Notes under the pieces: model-generated | What the model saw: the letters and a program-made list of their open reading frames with translations, nothing else | Database searches by the model: none | What the model was told of the DNA's origin: nothing | Program-made: the position numbers and the translations under genes | Source: M3007 sp038249605 | Lineage (GTDB): Bacteria > Bacteroidota > Bacteroidia > Chitinophagales > Saprospiraceae | Reading direction: 5' to 3' | NCBI GenBank assembly: GCA_038249605.1 | Contig: JBBSDH010000039.1 | Span: 1-24,481 of the forward strand | Length of the DNA: 24,481 nucleotides | Shown here: positions 1-6,306 of the stretch, piece by piece | Position numbering within the stretch: position 1 is the stretch's first letter | Layout: every line of letters begins with the position of its first letter

Positions 1-936
1 AAGATCATCGCTGCCGACGCCAACAACAGCAAATCGGTAACGACGTTCGACATCGCTGAGATCCGCAAACTGATCCTGGGCATCTATACTGAACTGCCCA
101 ACAATACCTCGTGGCGCTTTGTAAACGGCGCATACGTGTTCCCCACACCCGACAATCCGTTTACACCAGCCTTCCCCGAGACCAAATCGGTGGCTGATGT
201 ACTGGCCAACCAGCTTGGCGACGACTTTGTAGCGGTGAAATTGGGCGACGTGAACGGCACGGCCATAGCCAACAGCTTCATGAGCACCAACGATCGCACA
301 AACGGCATCCTTTTGTTCGATGTTGAAGATCGCAAGCTGAAAGCAGGCGAAACGGTAACGGTGGACTTCAAAGCTGCTGAGAAAGTGACGGGCTACCAGT
401 TTACGCTCGGCATTGCGGGACTTGAAGTTGTAGACCTGATACCAGGCGAAGGCATGAGCGCAGAAAACTTCGGCGTGTTTGCCGATGCGATCACGACCTC
501 GTTTGATGCCAATGTAGAAGGTGCGTTCAGTGTAACGTTCAGAGCCAAACAGGCAGGCAGCCTGCGCAGCATGCTGGGCGTATCGGGCCGCATCACACAA
601 GCCGAGGCGTACAGCCTTGGTGGCGATCGCCTGAATGTAGCGCTGCGCTTCAACGGTAAAGATGTACAAGGCGTAGGCTTCGAGCTTTACCAGAACCAGC
701 CGAACCCGTGGATGAACCGCACGGTGATTGGATTCCACCTGCCAGAGGCAACGGAAGCCACACTGAATGTGTACGATGAAGCGGGCCGCCTGCTGTTTAC
801 CCAAACAGGTGACTTCGCGAAAGGCCACAACGCCTTCACGCTCGACAAAGCACTTGTAAATACCACCGGCGCACTTTACTACCAGGTTTTGACCTCAGAA
901 GACAGTGCGACGATGAAGATGATTCAGACGAAGTAA
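1..936 (+). CDS. Secreted T9SS type A sorting-domain protein with dockerin-like and cohesin-like regions (5' end outside window)
   Basis: The reading frame is open from base 1 to the TAA at 934-936, so the gene starts upstream. The first visible residues (KIIAADANNSKSVTTFD) hold a dockerin-like calcium-loop spacing (D6, N8, S10, S12, D17) followed by a helix (DIAEIRKLILGI). Residues about 100-220 form a beta-rich segment (VTVDFKAAEKVTGYQFTLGI) resembling the cohesin-like folds often found in Bacteroidota surface proteins. The last 85 residues are a classic type A T9SS sorting domain: FELYQNQPNPW, then TVIGFHLPE, LNVYDEAGRLL and the terminal MKMIQTK. The protein should therefore cross the outer membrane by the type IX system and lose this tail on anchoring or release. 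No catalytic domain is visible in the part present, so its specific function is unknown. Two hairpins follow the stop. Confidence 0.88.
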   Translation, partial: KIIAADANNSKSVTTFDIAEIRKLILGIYTELPNNTSWRFVNGAYVFPTPDNPFTPAFPETKSVADVLANQLGDDFVAVKLGDVNGTAIANSFMSTNDRTNGILLFDVEDRKLKAGETVTVDFKAAEKVTGYQFTLGIAGLEVVDLIPGEGMSAENFGVFADAITTSFDANVEGAFSVTFRAKQAGSLRSMLGVSGRITQAEAYSLGGDRLNVALRFNGKDVQGVGFELYQNQPNPWMNRTVIGFHLPEATEATLNVYDEAGRLLFTQTGDFAKGHNAFTLDKALVNTTGALYYQVLTSEDSATMKMIQTK

Positions 937-939
937 CAG

Positions 940-959
940 ATCCCACGCTACGCTGGGAT
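940..959. repeat. Short dispersed hairpin, ATCCCA-8 nt-TGGGAT (copy 1)
   Basis: The six-base arms ATCCCA (940-945) and TGGGAT (954-959) flank an 8-nt spacer just after the stop of the T9SS gene. Units with the same arm sequence and the same 8-nt spacer recur at 6529-6548 and, with one arm base changed, at 11214-11233, so this is a repeated element. Confidence 0.55.
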
Positions 960-968
960 GACAAAATA

Positions 969-1000
969 AAGCGCCGCTCCGGGTTTCCGGGGCGGCGCTT
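969..1000 (+). terminator. GC-rich stem-loop after the T9SS gene
   Basis: A 14-bp stem (969-982 with 987-1000, one G-U pair at 978/991) with the loop GTTT lies 32 nt after the stop codon. It is followed by GTTTATTA, which is only moderately T-rich, so termination is likely but not certain. In the other direction it is followed by TTATTTTG, so it could serve the convergent hldD gene too. Confidence 0.6.
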
Positions 1001-1019
1001 GTTTATTAGCAGGCAGCGG

Positions 1020-1068
1020 AAAAAAAACACCTAATTGTTTGATCAACAAACAATTAGATGTTTTTTTT
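1020..1068. terminator. Bidirectional Rho-independent terminator between convergent genes
   Basis: The perfect 11-bp stem CTAATTGTTTG (1031-1041) with CAAACAATTAG (1047-1057) and a 5-nt loop is flanked by eight A residues on the left (1020-1027) and eight T residues on the right (1061-1068). Pairing can extend through the A/T tracts with a single mismatch (1030/1058). It therefore works as a terminator read from either side and sits between the T9SS gene (+) and hldD (-), which converge here. Confidence 0.85.
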
Positions 1069-1131
1069 CTAGAAATATTAAAATTATTTGAACCTCCCGA
1101 GGCCGTAGGTCGAGGAGCCCCTGCCTGCTGC

Positions 1132-2106
1132 CTACCAAATTTTTTCCTCCAGCAAATACCGCTGCACATAATCCTCGATACCTTCTTCCAGACCGAAAAA
1201 CGGCTGGCGGTATCCGGCTGCGCGCGCTTTGCTCATGTCGGCTTCGGTGAAGTATTGGTAGGTATCGCGGATGTCGATGGGCGTGTCCATAAAACTTATT
1301 TCAGGTTCCAGATCCATGGCGAGGAAGGTGCCTTTGGCCAGATCGACGAACATACGCGCTTTGCCTGTACCGAGGTTGTAAATGCCGGTAGTCGGCTTTT
1401 TTTCAAGAAAAAACAACAGCAGATCCACTACGTCTTTGACGTAAATAAAATCGCGGCTTTGCTCACCGTCGCGGTAATCCGGCCTGTGCGAACGAAATAG
1501 TTTCATGGCACCGGTGGCTTTGATTTGTCGGCAGGTGTGGAAAATAACTGAAGCCATTCGGCCTTTGTGGTATTCGTTCGGACCGTAAACGTTGAAAAAC
1601 TTAAAACCAGCCCAGTGGGGTGGGGCAACGCCTGCTGCGACTTGCTTCAGCACCCATACGTCGAAATCCTGTTTGGACTGCCCGTACGGGTTCAAAGGTT
1701 TAAGCTTCGGAATGAAAGTGTGATCGTCGGTGTAGCCAAACTCGCCAAGTCCATACGTAGCCGCACTGCTGGCGTACAACAGGGGTTTATCGAAAGCGCA
1801 ACACATCATCCAAACGGCTTTGGAATAATCCAGATTGAGCTCGTCGAAGATGCGGGTATCCATTTCCGTGGTATCGGTACGTGCGCCGAGGTGAATCACA
1901 GCGTCAACGTCGGCGTGGTTGCGTTCGAACCAGCGCATGAAGTTGTTGCGGTGCACTTCTCCCCAAATTTTTTTGCCTTCGAGGTTGCGGTTTTTATCGG
2001 GCCTGCTGAAATCGTCGACCACAATAATGTCCTCATATCCGGCGTCGAGCAGGCGGCGAACCATGCAGGAACCTATAAATCCGGCAGCTCCGGTAACTAC
2101 GATCAT
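1132..2106 (-). CDS. hldD: ADP-L-glycero-D-manno-heptose-6-epimerase
   Basis: This is a short-chain dehydrogenase/reductase-type sugar-nucleotide epimerase of 324 residues, the usual length of HldD (also called RfaD). It interconverts ADP-D-glycero- and ADP-L-glycero-manno-heptose for the LPS inner core, in the cytoplasm with bound NADP. The Rossmann motif TGAAGFIGS is at residues 5-13, YASSAATYG is at 111-119, and the catalytic Tyr-Lys pair is Y141/K145 in NPYGQSK. The C-terminal signature DIRDTYQYFTEADM is characteristic of HldD rather than GalE. An upstream in-frame GTG (2122-2124) would add six residues (MKICFT), but it overlaps the presumed promoter box, and MIVVTGAAGFIG is the standard start, so I use the ATG at 2104-2106. 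The gene diverges from lpxH, another lipid A/LPS gene. Confidence 0.9.
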   Translation of the reverse strand: MIVVTGAAGFIGSCMVRRLLDAGYEDIIVVDDFSRPDKNRNLEGKKIWGEVHRNNFMRWFERNHADVDAVIHLGARTDTTEMDTRIFDELNLDYSKAVWMMCCAFDKPLLYASSAATYGLGEFGYTDDHTFIPKLKPLNPYGQSKQDFDVWVLKQVAAGVAPPHWAGFKFFNVYGPNEYHKGRMASVIFHTCRQIKATGAMKLFRSHRPDYRDGEQSRDFIYVKDVVDLLLFFLEKKPTTGIYNLGTGKARMFVDLAKGTFLAMDLEPEISFMDTPIDIRDTYQYFTEADMSKARAAGYRQPFFGLEEGIEDYVQRYLLEEKIW

Positions 2107-2123
2107 GGTAAAACAAATTTTCA

Positions 2124-2154
2124 CAAAGGTAGATCAAATCCTGATCTACCTTTG
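2124..2154. promoter_or_regulatory. Symmetric divergent promoter/operator of hldD and lpxH
   Basis: A perfect 13-bp inverted repeat (2124-2136 and 2142-2154) with a 5-nt centre AATCC contains TACCTTTG at 2147-2154 on the plus strand and again at 2131-2124 on the minus strand. Both match the Bacteroidota -7 consensus TAnnTTTG and both point outward to the adjacent genes. No convincing -33 TTG is seen at the usual spacing for either. The repeat may be two promoters sharing their non-template DNA, an operator for a dimeric regulator, or both. Confidence 0.65.
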
Positions 2155-2159
2155 CCGCA

Positions 2160-2936
2160 ATGTCTAAAACCTATTTCGCTTCCGATTTTCACCTTGGCAC
2201 CAATGCGCGACTTTCCTCGGCCGAGCGCGAGAAACAAGTGGTACGTTGGCTCGAAGCTTCAGCGCCCGACGCCGACGCAATTTACCTGATGGGTGACATC
2301 TTCGAATTTTGGTTCGAATACAAAACCACGGTGCCCAAAGGGTATACCCGTCTTTTAGGATGTCTGGCACGGCTGCGCGACAGCGGTGTGCCCGTCCATG
2401 CCTTTACGGGGAACCATGACCTTTGGATGTTTGGTTATTTTGAGGAAGAACTGGGTATCCCGGTACACAAAGCGCCCATACAGATTGACATTGGGGGAAA
2501 ACAATTTTTCCTTGGCCACGGCGATGGATTGGGACCCGGAGACATGGGTTACAAGCGCATGAAAAAGGTGTTTACCCATCCTTTGTCGCAAGCGCTTTTC
2601 AGATGGCTGCACCCCGACCTTGGCAACAGGTTGGCGCATTTCGCTTCGCAAACCAGTCGCTCGGCTACGCCGCCCGAAGAACGGGATTGGCTGGGGGAAG
2701 ACAAAGAATGGCTTCTGCAATATTGCCTGCGCAAAATCAGCCAGGGCATCGAGCCCGATTATTTCGTTTTCGGACACCGTCACCTGCCCATCCAATGGCA
2801 CCTGCCCAATGGGCGCAGCCAATACGTAAACCTGGGTGAATGGATGTTTTCCAATTCCTACGGGGTATTTGATGGGCAGAACCTTGAGCTTTGTTTTTGG
2901 GAAAATGAAAATGGCAGGGTGGTGAGAAACCATTAA
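2160..2936 (+). CDS. lpxH: UDP-2,3-diacylglucosamine diphosphatase (lipid A biosynthesis)
   Basis: This is a calcineurin-like metallophosphoesterase of 258 residues that hydrolyses UDP-2,3-diacylglucosamine to lipid X and UMP at the cytoplasmic face of the inner membrane. Metal-ligand motifs appear in order: D9-x-H11 (SDFHLG), GD at 45-46 (YLMGDIFEFWFEY, typical of LpxH), GNHD at 84-87, GHGD at 119-122 and GHRH at 205-208. The start at 2160 gives MSKTYFASDFHLG, matching the family N terminus. The -7 box ends only five bases before the ATG, so the transcript is probably leaderless or nearly so. The divergent partner hldD serves the same outer-membrane pathway. The 3' end overlaps the open frame of a GNAT remnant. 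Some Bacteroidota annotate this protein only as a metallophosphatase; LpxH is the best reading. Confidence 0.88.
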   Translation: MSKTYFASDFHLGTNARLSSAEREKQVVRWLEASAPDADAIYLMGDIFEFWFEYKTTVPKGYTRLLGCLARLRDSGVPVHAFTGNHDLWMFGYFEEELGIPVHKAPIQIDIGGKQFFLGHGDGLGPGDMGYKRMKKVFTHPLSQALFRWLHPDLGNRLAHFASQTSRSATPPEERDWLGEDKEWLLQYCLRKISQGIEPDYFVFGHRHLPIQWHLPNGRSQYVNLGEWMFSNSYGVFDGQNLELCFWENENGRVVRNH

Positions 2937-3066
2937 ACATACTTTTAGGGCGGAGGAAAATGCTTCTGTGCGCTTATTAAGGCGCAACGGCTTTGTACAC
3001 ACGGGTGATTTTGAAGATCCGGAGGACGGGCCGATTTGGCGCTGGGAGAAGAAACGTAAGCTTTGA
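2926..3066 (+). pseudogene. C-terminal remnant of a GNAT-family N-acetyltransferase
   Basis: After the stop at 2923-2925 an open frame runs to TGA at 3064-3066 and reads ...FRAEENASVRLLRRNGFV, then HTGDFEDPEDGPIWRWEKK. The pattern ENxAS...LLrrNGFvhtGdf is the end of the GNAT fold (motif B and the last strands), where the acetyl-CoA pyrophosphate/pantetheine region closes. There is no start codon, and the upstream two thirds, including the acetyl-CoA loop, are absent because lpxH occupies that DNA. It is therefore a gene relic rather than a small gene. The exact 5' boundary of the homologous part is uncertain; the convincing part begins near 2950. Confidence 0.6.
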
Positions 3067-3089
3067 ATTTTCAATTCTCATGAAAATTC
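3065..3089. promoter_or_regulatory. AT-rich inverted repeat upstream of the antitoxin-like gene
   Basis: The perfect 8-bp arms GAATTTTC (3065-3072) and GAAAATTC (3082-3089) are separated by 9 nt and end 28 nt before the DUF433 start. TAATTTCG at 3092-3099 is one base off the TAnnTTTG box. An autoregulatory operator/promoter is plausible for a toxin-antitoxin locus, but a weak terminator for the relic upstream is equally possible. Confidence 0.35.
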
Positions 3090-3117
3090 GCTAATTTCGT
3101 TTCAAATTATCATCAGA

Positions 3118-3303
3118 ATGTACATTTATAAAAACATCATCACGATAGAGCCTGGCAAACGAAGTGGTAAGCCTTGCATTCGCGGAATGCGTATTACAGT
3201 TGAAGATATTCTTCAAGATTTCCCGGAGCTTAATAAGGAGGATTTGGTAGCTGCACTTGAATTTGCTGCACTTCGTCAACAACGAACGGTTGTTGCTGCA
3301 TGA
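3118..3303 (+). CDS. DUF433-family antitoxin-like protein, shorter than usual
   Basis: The 61-residue product reads IITIEPGKRSGKPCIRGMRI, then TVEDILQDFPELNKEDLVAALEFAA. The motif GKPCIRGxRITV and the closing DFPEL...EDLVAALEFAA are the two halves of the DUF433 (VapB45-type) antitoxin, a small winged-helix-like protein usually paired with a DUF5615/PIN-like toxin. From memory the family is about 70-80 residues and carries a segment such as LEYLASGMSxEEIL between the two halves; here ITVEDIL runs straight on, so roughly 14 residues seem to be missing in frame. The stop overlaps the next gene's ATG (ATGA, 3300-3303), showing translational coupling. The AT-rich composition differs from the neighbouring lipid A genes and suggests acquisition. 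Confidence 0.75.
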   Translation: MYIYKNIITIEPGKRSGKPCIRGMRITVEDILQDFPELNKEDLVAALEFAALRQQRTVVAA

Positions 3304-3639
3304 AAATCCTAATTGACCAAAACATCTCCTACCGCATCATCCCACACATTCAAAACTTATTTACCGAAGTTAAACATGTAAGGGATATTGGCATGACGGA
3401 TGCCTTTGATTTGCCATTATTTATGGAAGCAAGGAAGCTCGGTTTTCATGCAGTATTAACTCAAGACGAAGATTTTTACAACCTACCTTCTTGCCCATGG
3501 AGCTCCTCCTAAAATTATATGGCTAAGAGTTGGAAATCGAACTACAGTACATTTGGCAGATAATTTAATACATAATTTAGATGCCATTCTTGCTTTTTTT
3601 AAAGATCCAGAGCAAGATTGCTTGGAAATTTACAGTTAG
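3300..3639 (+). pseudogene. DUF5615-family PIN-like toxin, frameshifted
   Basis: The first frame gives 70 residues (MKILIDQNISYRIIPHIQNL ... VLTQDEDFYNL) and stops at 3510-3512. The family continuation is found in the next frame: LAHGAPPKIIWLRVGNRTT, then VHLADNLIHNLDAILAF, ending at TAG 3637-3639. Joining the two gives about 113 residues, the normal size of DUF5615 toxins (VapC45-like, related to PIN/Mut7-C nucleases). The break lies between about 3481 and 3495 and corresponds to one extra base or two missing bases. The acidic residues D7 (LIDQN) and D57/D59 (TQDEDF) expected at a PIN-like active site are in the intact part. The toxin as read is truncated and probably inactive, unless the shift is a sequencing error or is bypassed in translation. 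Confidence 0.75.
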
Positions 3640-3647
3640 TTCCAGGT

Positions 3648-4460
3648 TTAAGGCGTAAACACCCTGTTGCTAATCAGGTGTTCCATCAATTCCTCATTTA
3701 CCACCCTATGCCCTGTATCTTCAATCACAAACAGCCGCACGTTGGGCAGCCCTTCCGTCATTTTGCGCAGCGATTTTAAACGAATCATCTCGTCGTTGTT
3801 GCCGAAATAAATATCGATCGGCAGGTTGTGCTCTCGCCAAAGGGCTTTGATGCGGCGACGGCGAAGGTAAAAGCTGTTGAGTGCCAGCCAGCATCCAAAA
3901 GTGCGGCGGAAACGTTCGGGACGGATGAGGTTGCTTGCCATAAAATGGCTGATGAGCGGAGGGACAGCCCCTATTTTACGGCCTGCGGAGACGAGTTTTA
4001 AAAACCAATCGGGTCGCACCAAAGCGCCGTACATCCAGTTTCTTACACCCATAGGTACGCGCACGGCCATCGACATGCCTTGGGTATTGATGCCATCGGG
4101 CGACAGCAGGTACAGCTTATCCAGTTGTGGTGCGAGTTCGGGCAGAAGGGCCAGGGTAAGCCGGCCGCCAAAACTAAACGCCATCATCGACAGCCTGTCT
4201 TTGTTTTCGCGTTGCATGACTTGCCTGATGATCTGCAGGATCTCCACTTTGGTGAAAGTGCGCTGTGTCCATTCTGTTTGTCCGTGAAAAGGCAGATCTA
4301 TGGCCACCACGGTATAAAATGCTGCAAGCGCTTCGTCCAAAACGGCAAACATGCGTGCGCGATCTCCGAAGCCATGCAAGGCAACAAGCAGCCGAGGCCC
4401 ATGACCAAAGCGCAGGGTGTGAACCTTTCCGTTCGGATGGTCAAAAAAAATGGATTCCAT
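3648..4460 (-). CDS. Alpha/beta-hydrolase fold protein
   Basis: The 270-residue protein has the oxyanion-side HGF motif (LLVALHGFGD, 25-34), the AIDLPFHGQT strand-turn (53-62), the nucleophile elbow AFSFGG with S96, the acid D223 in GNNDEM and the histidine H251 in DTGHRVV. The order and spacing fit a serine hydrolase of the alpha/beta-hydrolase superfamily acting in the cytoplasm (no signal peptide). The elbow has F at the first position (F-S-F-G) instead of the usual G-x-S-x-G, a variant seen in some members. A lid region rich in Arg and Trp lies around 140-210. The substrate cannot be told from the sequence. The stop is only 8 bp from the end of the convergent toxin relic. It is separated from the response regulator upstream by a large hairpin, so the two may be separate transcription units. 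Confidence 0.82.
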   Translation of the reverse strand: MESIFFDHPNGKVHTLRFGHGPRLLVALHGFGDRARMFAVLDEALAAFYTVVAIDLPFHGQTEWTQRTFTKVEILQIIRQVMQRENKDRLSMMAFSFGGRLTLALLPELAPQLDKLYLLSPDGINTQGMSMAVRVPMGVRNWMYGALVRPDWFLKLVSAGRKIGAVPPLISHFMASNLIRPERFRRTFGCWLALNSFYLRRRRIKALWREHNLPIDIYFGNNDEMIRLKSLRKMTEGLPNVRLFVIEDTGHRVVNEELMEHLISNRVFTP

Positions 4461-4497
4461 AAAAATTCAAAGCAATCAAAACATTAAAACCTGTAAA

Positions 4498-4566
4498 TAA
4501 CTTTCCCAACACCCTGCATGTTTGTTCGCCATTGGCGAACAAACATGCAGGGTGTTGGGAAAGTTA
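4498..4566. repeat. 33-bp perfect inverted repeat with 3-nt loop
   Basis: The arms 4498-4530 and 4534-4566 are exact reverse complements and the loop is ATT. The structure begins 5 nt after the stop of the response-regulator gene (minus strand) and ends 37 nt before the start of the hydrolase gene. On the minus strand it is followed by TTTACAGGTTTTAATGTTTT, T-rich but not a clean T run. It most simply acts as the terminator of the regulator gene, although the stem is far longer and more perfect than usual terminators. Confidence 0.9.
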
Positions 4567-4571
4567 ATCCC

Positions 4572-5270
4572 CTAATCCACCTTAAATTTAAACCCGACGC
4601 CGTGGATGTTTTCAATTTTGATGCGTTCGTCTTGGCTCAGGTATTTCCGCAGTCGGGAAATAAACACGTCGAGGCTTCTACCGAGAAAGTAATCGTCCTT
4701 TCCCCAGATGGTTTCGAGGATGAAGGAGCGTTTCACCACTTGGTTGCGGTTTTCGTTGAGCAGTTTGAGCAGGTCGGCTTCTTTTTGGGTCAGCGTTTCT
4801 ACGTCGTCGCCGAAAGCCAGGCTTAGGTTTTTATAATCGAAGGTATACAGGCCGATGCCTGAGGGAGTGTTGATTTTAAGGATGTTGGTGTATTTGGTAC
4901 GGCGCAGGAAGATGTCGATTTTCAGCAGCAGTTCTTCGATGCTGAACGGTTTGGTGATGTAATCATCGGCGCCGATGGTAAGACCGTGGATTTTATCCTG
5001 CTTCATACTTTTGGCGCTAAGGAATAGGATGGGCACCTGGTCGTCGCGCTGGCGTATTTCTTGGGCAAGGGTGAAGCCGTCTACTTCTGGCAGCATCACG
5101 TCGAGGATACAAAGGTCGAATTGCTGGCCGCTGCGAATGGTGTCGAGGGCAATGCGTCCGTCTTCACAATAGGTAACCTTGTAGCCGTTGAGCTCGAGGT
5201 TGTCGCGGGTAACGAAGCTGAGGCTTTCATCATCTTCTACATACAAGAGGTGCGCTTTGGTATTGGGCAT
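4572..5270 (-). CDS. OmpR/PhoB-family response regulator
   Basis: This is a 232-residue two-component response regulator. The receiver domain (about 7-120) shows the acidic pocket E12-D13-D14, the phospho-acceptor D57 in CILDVMLP, S85 in FLSAK and the invariant K107 in TKPF. The C-terminal part (about 135-230) is an OmpR-type winged helix, with LTQKEADLLKLL, the recognition-helix region SLDVFISRLRKYL and the closing wing GVGFKF. Phosphorylation would come from a membrane histidine kinase, but none is encoded in this window, so it is either an orphan or its partner lies elsewhere. The Bacteroidota RprY-like group is the closest known type. A TATGTTTG promoter-like box lies 47 nt upstream. The targets are unknown; the neighbouring methyltransferase and hydrolase are candidates only by position. 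Confidence 0.92.
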   Translation of the reverse strand: MPNTKAHLLYVEDDESLSFVTRDNLELNGYKVTYCEDGRIALDTIRSGQQFDLCILDVMLPEVDGFTLAQEIRQRDDQVPILFLSAKSMKQDKIHGLTIGADDYITKPFSIEELLLKIDIFLRRTKYTNILKINTPSGIGLYTFDYKNLSLAFGDDVETLTQKEADLLKLLNENRNQVVKRSFILETIWGKDDYFLGRSLDVFISRLRKYLSQDERIKIENIHGVGFKFKVD

Positions 5271-5316
5271 GGTGTTCGTTGGGTATTGTTGAGCGGGTTA
5301 GGATAAGATCGTAGGG

Positions 5317-5324
5317 CAAACATA
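5317..5324 (-). promoter_or_regulatory. Putative -7 box (TATGTTTG) of the response-regulator gene
   Basis: On the minus strand TATGTTTG matches TAnnTTTG exactly and lies 46 bp upstream of the ATG. No good -33 TTG is found at normal spacing, so the call rests on the -7 match. An imperfect hairpin with the arms CCCG/CGGG just upstream (5331-5344), followed by T-rich DNA, may end the methyltransferase transcript. Confidence 0.4.
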
Positions 5325-5367
5325 AATAAAATGCCCGACATGACGGGGTAGAAGGAGACGCCTGGGT

Positions 5368-5994
5368 TCAGGACTTTTTTCGAACGATCATGAGCCCGTC
5401 GCGCAGGGGCAGGATAAGATTCTCCACACGGGTATCGTTGAGGACGTGTGCGTTGAAGGCACGCAGGGCCAGTGCGGTGGTATCGGTGGCGTTTGGATTG
5501 GGCACTTTGCCATCCCAAAGGACGTTATCGGCCAATAAAAACCCACCGGTTCGGAGCATTGGGAGCAGCAGTTCATAATGTCTAAGGTAGTCAAGTTTGC
5601 CTGCGTCGAGAAAAATCAGGTCGAACGGTTCGGTTCCGAGTGAGGGGACTACTGTGGCGGCGTCGCCGTGGTGCAGGGTAATTTTATGGCTTAGACCGGC
5701 TTTGCCGATGAATTCGCGGAAAATGGGCGCCAGTTCGTCGTCGACTTCAATGGTGTGCAGGTGACCATCGTTGGGCAGGCCCTGTGCGAGGCAAATGGAG
5801 GCATAACCGGTAAAGGCGCCGATTTCCAGAATCCTGCTGGGTTGTATCATTTGGCTGATGAATTGCAGCAGCAGTCCTTGGTAGGGTCCCGACATCATTT
5901 GCGGGCTGATGGTTCGAAGGTGGGTGGCCCGCTCAAGTTCTCGGAGAGTGGGAAGTGGGGGAGAGGAGAGCTCGGCGCAATAGGATTGGATCAT
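5368..5994 (-). CDS. SAM-dependent O-methyltransferase, caffeoyl-CoA OMT-like (Methyltransf_3)
   Basis: This 208-residue class I methyltransferase has the SAM-binding motif ILEIGAFTGYAS (55-66), the acidic residue E83 at the end of the second strand (HTIEVDDEL), D111 in HHGDA and the metal/catalytic segment LIFLDAGK with D130, followed by LLADNVLWDGKV with D156/N157. D130, D156 and N157 match the divalent-cation site of the catechol/caffeoyl-CoA O-methyltransferase group, so it probably methylates a hydroxyl of a small aromatic or related substrate in the cytoplasm. The length is typical of the bacterial members. The actual substrate cannot be inferred. It lies 97 bp upstream of the response-regulator gene on the same strand, and divergent from the tRNA-tuf block. 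Confidence 0.88.
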   Translation of the reverse strand: MIQSYCAELSSPPLPTLRELERATHLRTISPQMMSGPYQGLLLQFISQMIQPSRILEIGAFTGYASICLAQGLPNDGHLHTIEVDDELAPIFREFIGKAGLSHKITLHHGDAATVVPSLGTEPFDLIFLDAGKLDYLRHYELLLPMLRTGGFLLADNVLWDGKVPNPNATDTTALALRAFNAHVLNDTRVENLILPLRDGLMIVRKKS

Positions 5995-6128
5995 GGTAGT
6001 TTGACGATGTTTTTACCGCAAAATTGTACAAGTTTCACATTCTCTGTTCCCCATCCCGCATTCAATCCTGCTACGCGCACTTTTTTCTTTTTTTTTAAAA
6101 ATTAGTTTTTCTGTTTCCTGGAAATGTA

Positions 6129-6136
6129 TACCTTTG
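6129..6136 (+). promoter_or_regulatory. -7 box (TACCTTTG) for the tRNA-tuf block
   Basis: TACCTTTG matches the Bacteroidota consensus TAnnTTTG and is the same octamer as in the hldD/lpxH promoter. It is preceded by a long A/T tract (about 6080-6117, mostly T) at the place of an UP element. The start of transcription would fall near 6143, leaving a leader of about 80 nt before the first tRNA. No exact -33 TTG is present; TTTTTCTG at 6106-6112 is the nearest. Over 5995-6221 I see no gene. Confidence 0.6.
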
Positions 6137-6221
6137 CACTCGCTTTTCGAAAGGGGTAAATACTTTGATCGAAAAAAGTTGATTGAAAGACGTTTTTCGC
6201 CTGTGGAGGCCTGATGAATTG

Positions 6222-6294
6222 GCCAGTGTAGCTCAGTTGGTAGAGCAGCTGATTTGTAATCAGCTGGTCGGGGGTTCGAGTCCCTCTACTGGCT
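6222..6294 (+). tRNA. tRNA-Thr (anticodon TGT)
   Basis: A full cloverleaf is present: acceptor GCCAGTG with TACTGGC, D-arm GCTC...GAGC, anticodon stem GCTGA/TCAGC with the loop TTTGTAA, and T-arm GGGGG-TTCGAGT-CCCTC. The discriminator is T and the CCA end is not encoded. Confidence 0.95.
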
Positions 6295-6306
6295 CTATTG
6301 GATGGC

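Noticed and set aside
1039..1500. 153-residue plus-strand frame opposite hldD
   Set aside because: Shadow frame of hldD that begins inside a terminator hairpin.
2122..2124. GTG start for a longer HldD
   Set aside because: It lies at the promoter box and would be before or at the start of transcription; the ATG at 2106 gives the conserved N terminus.
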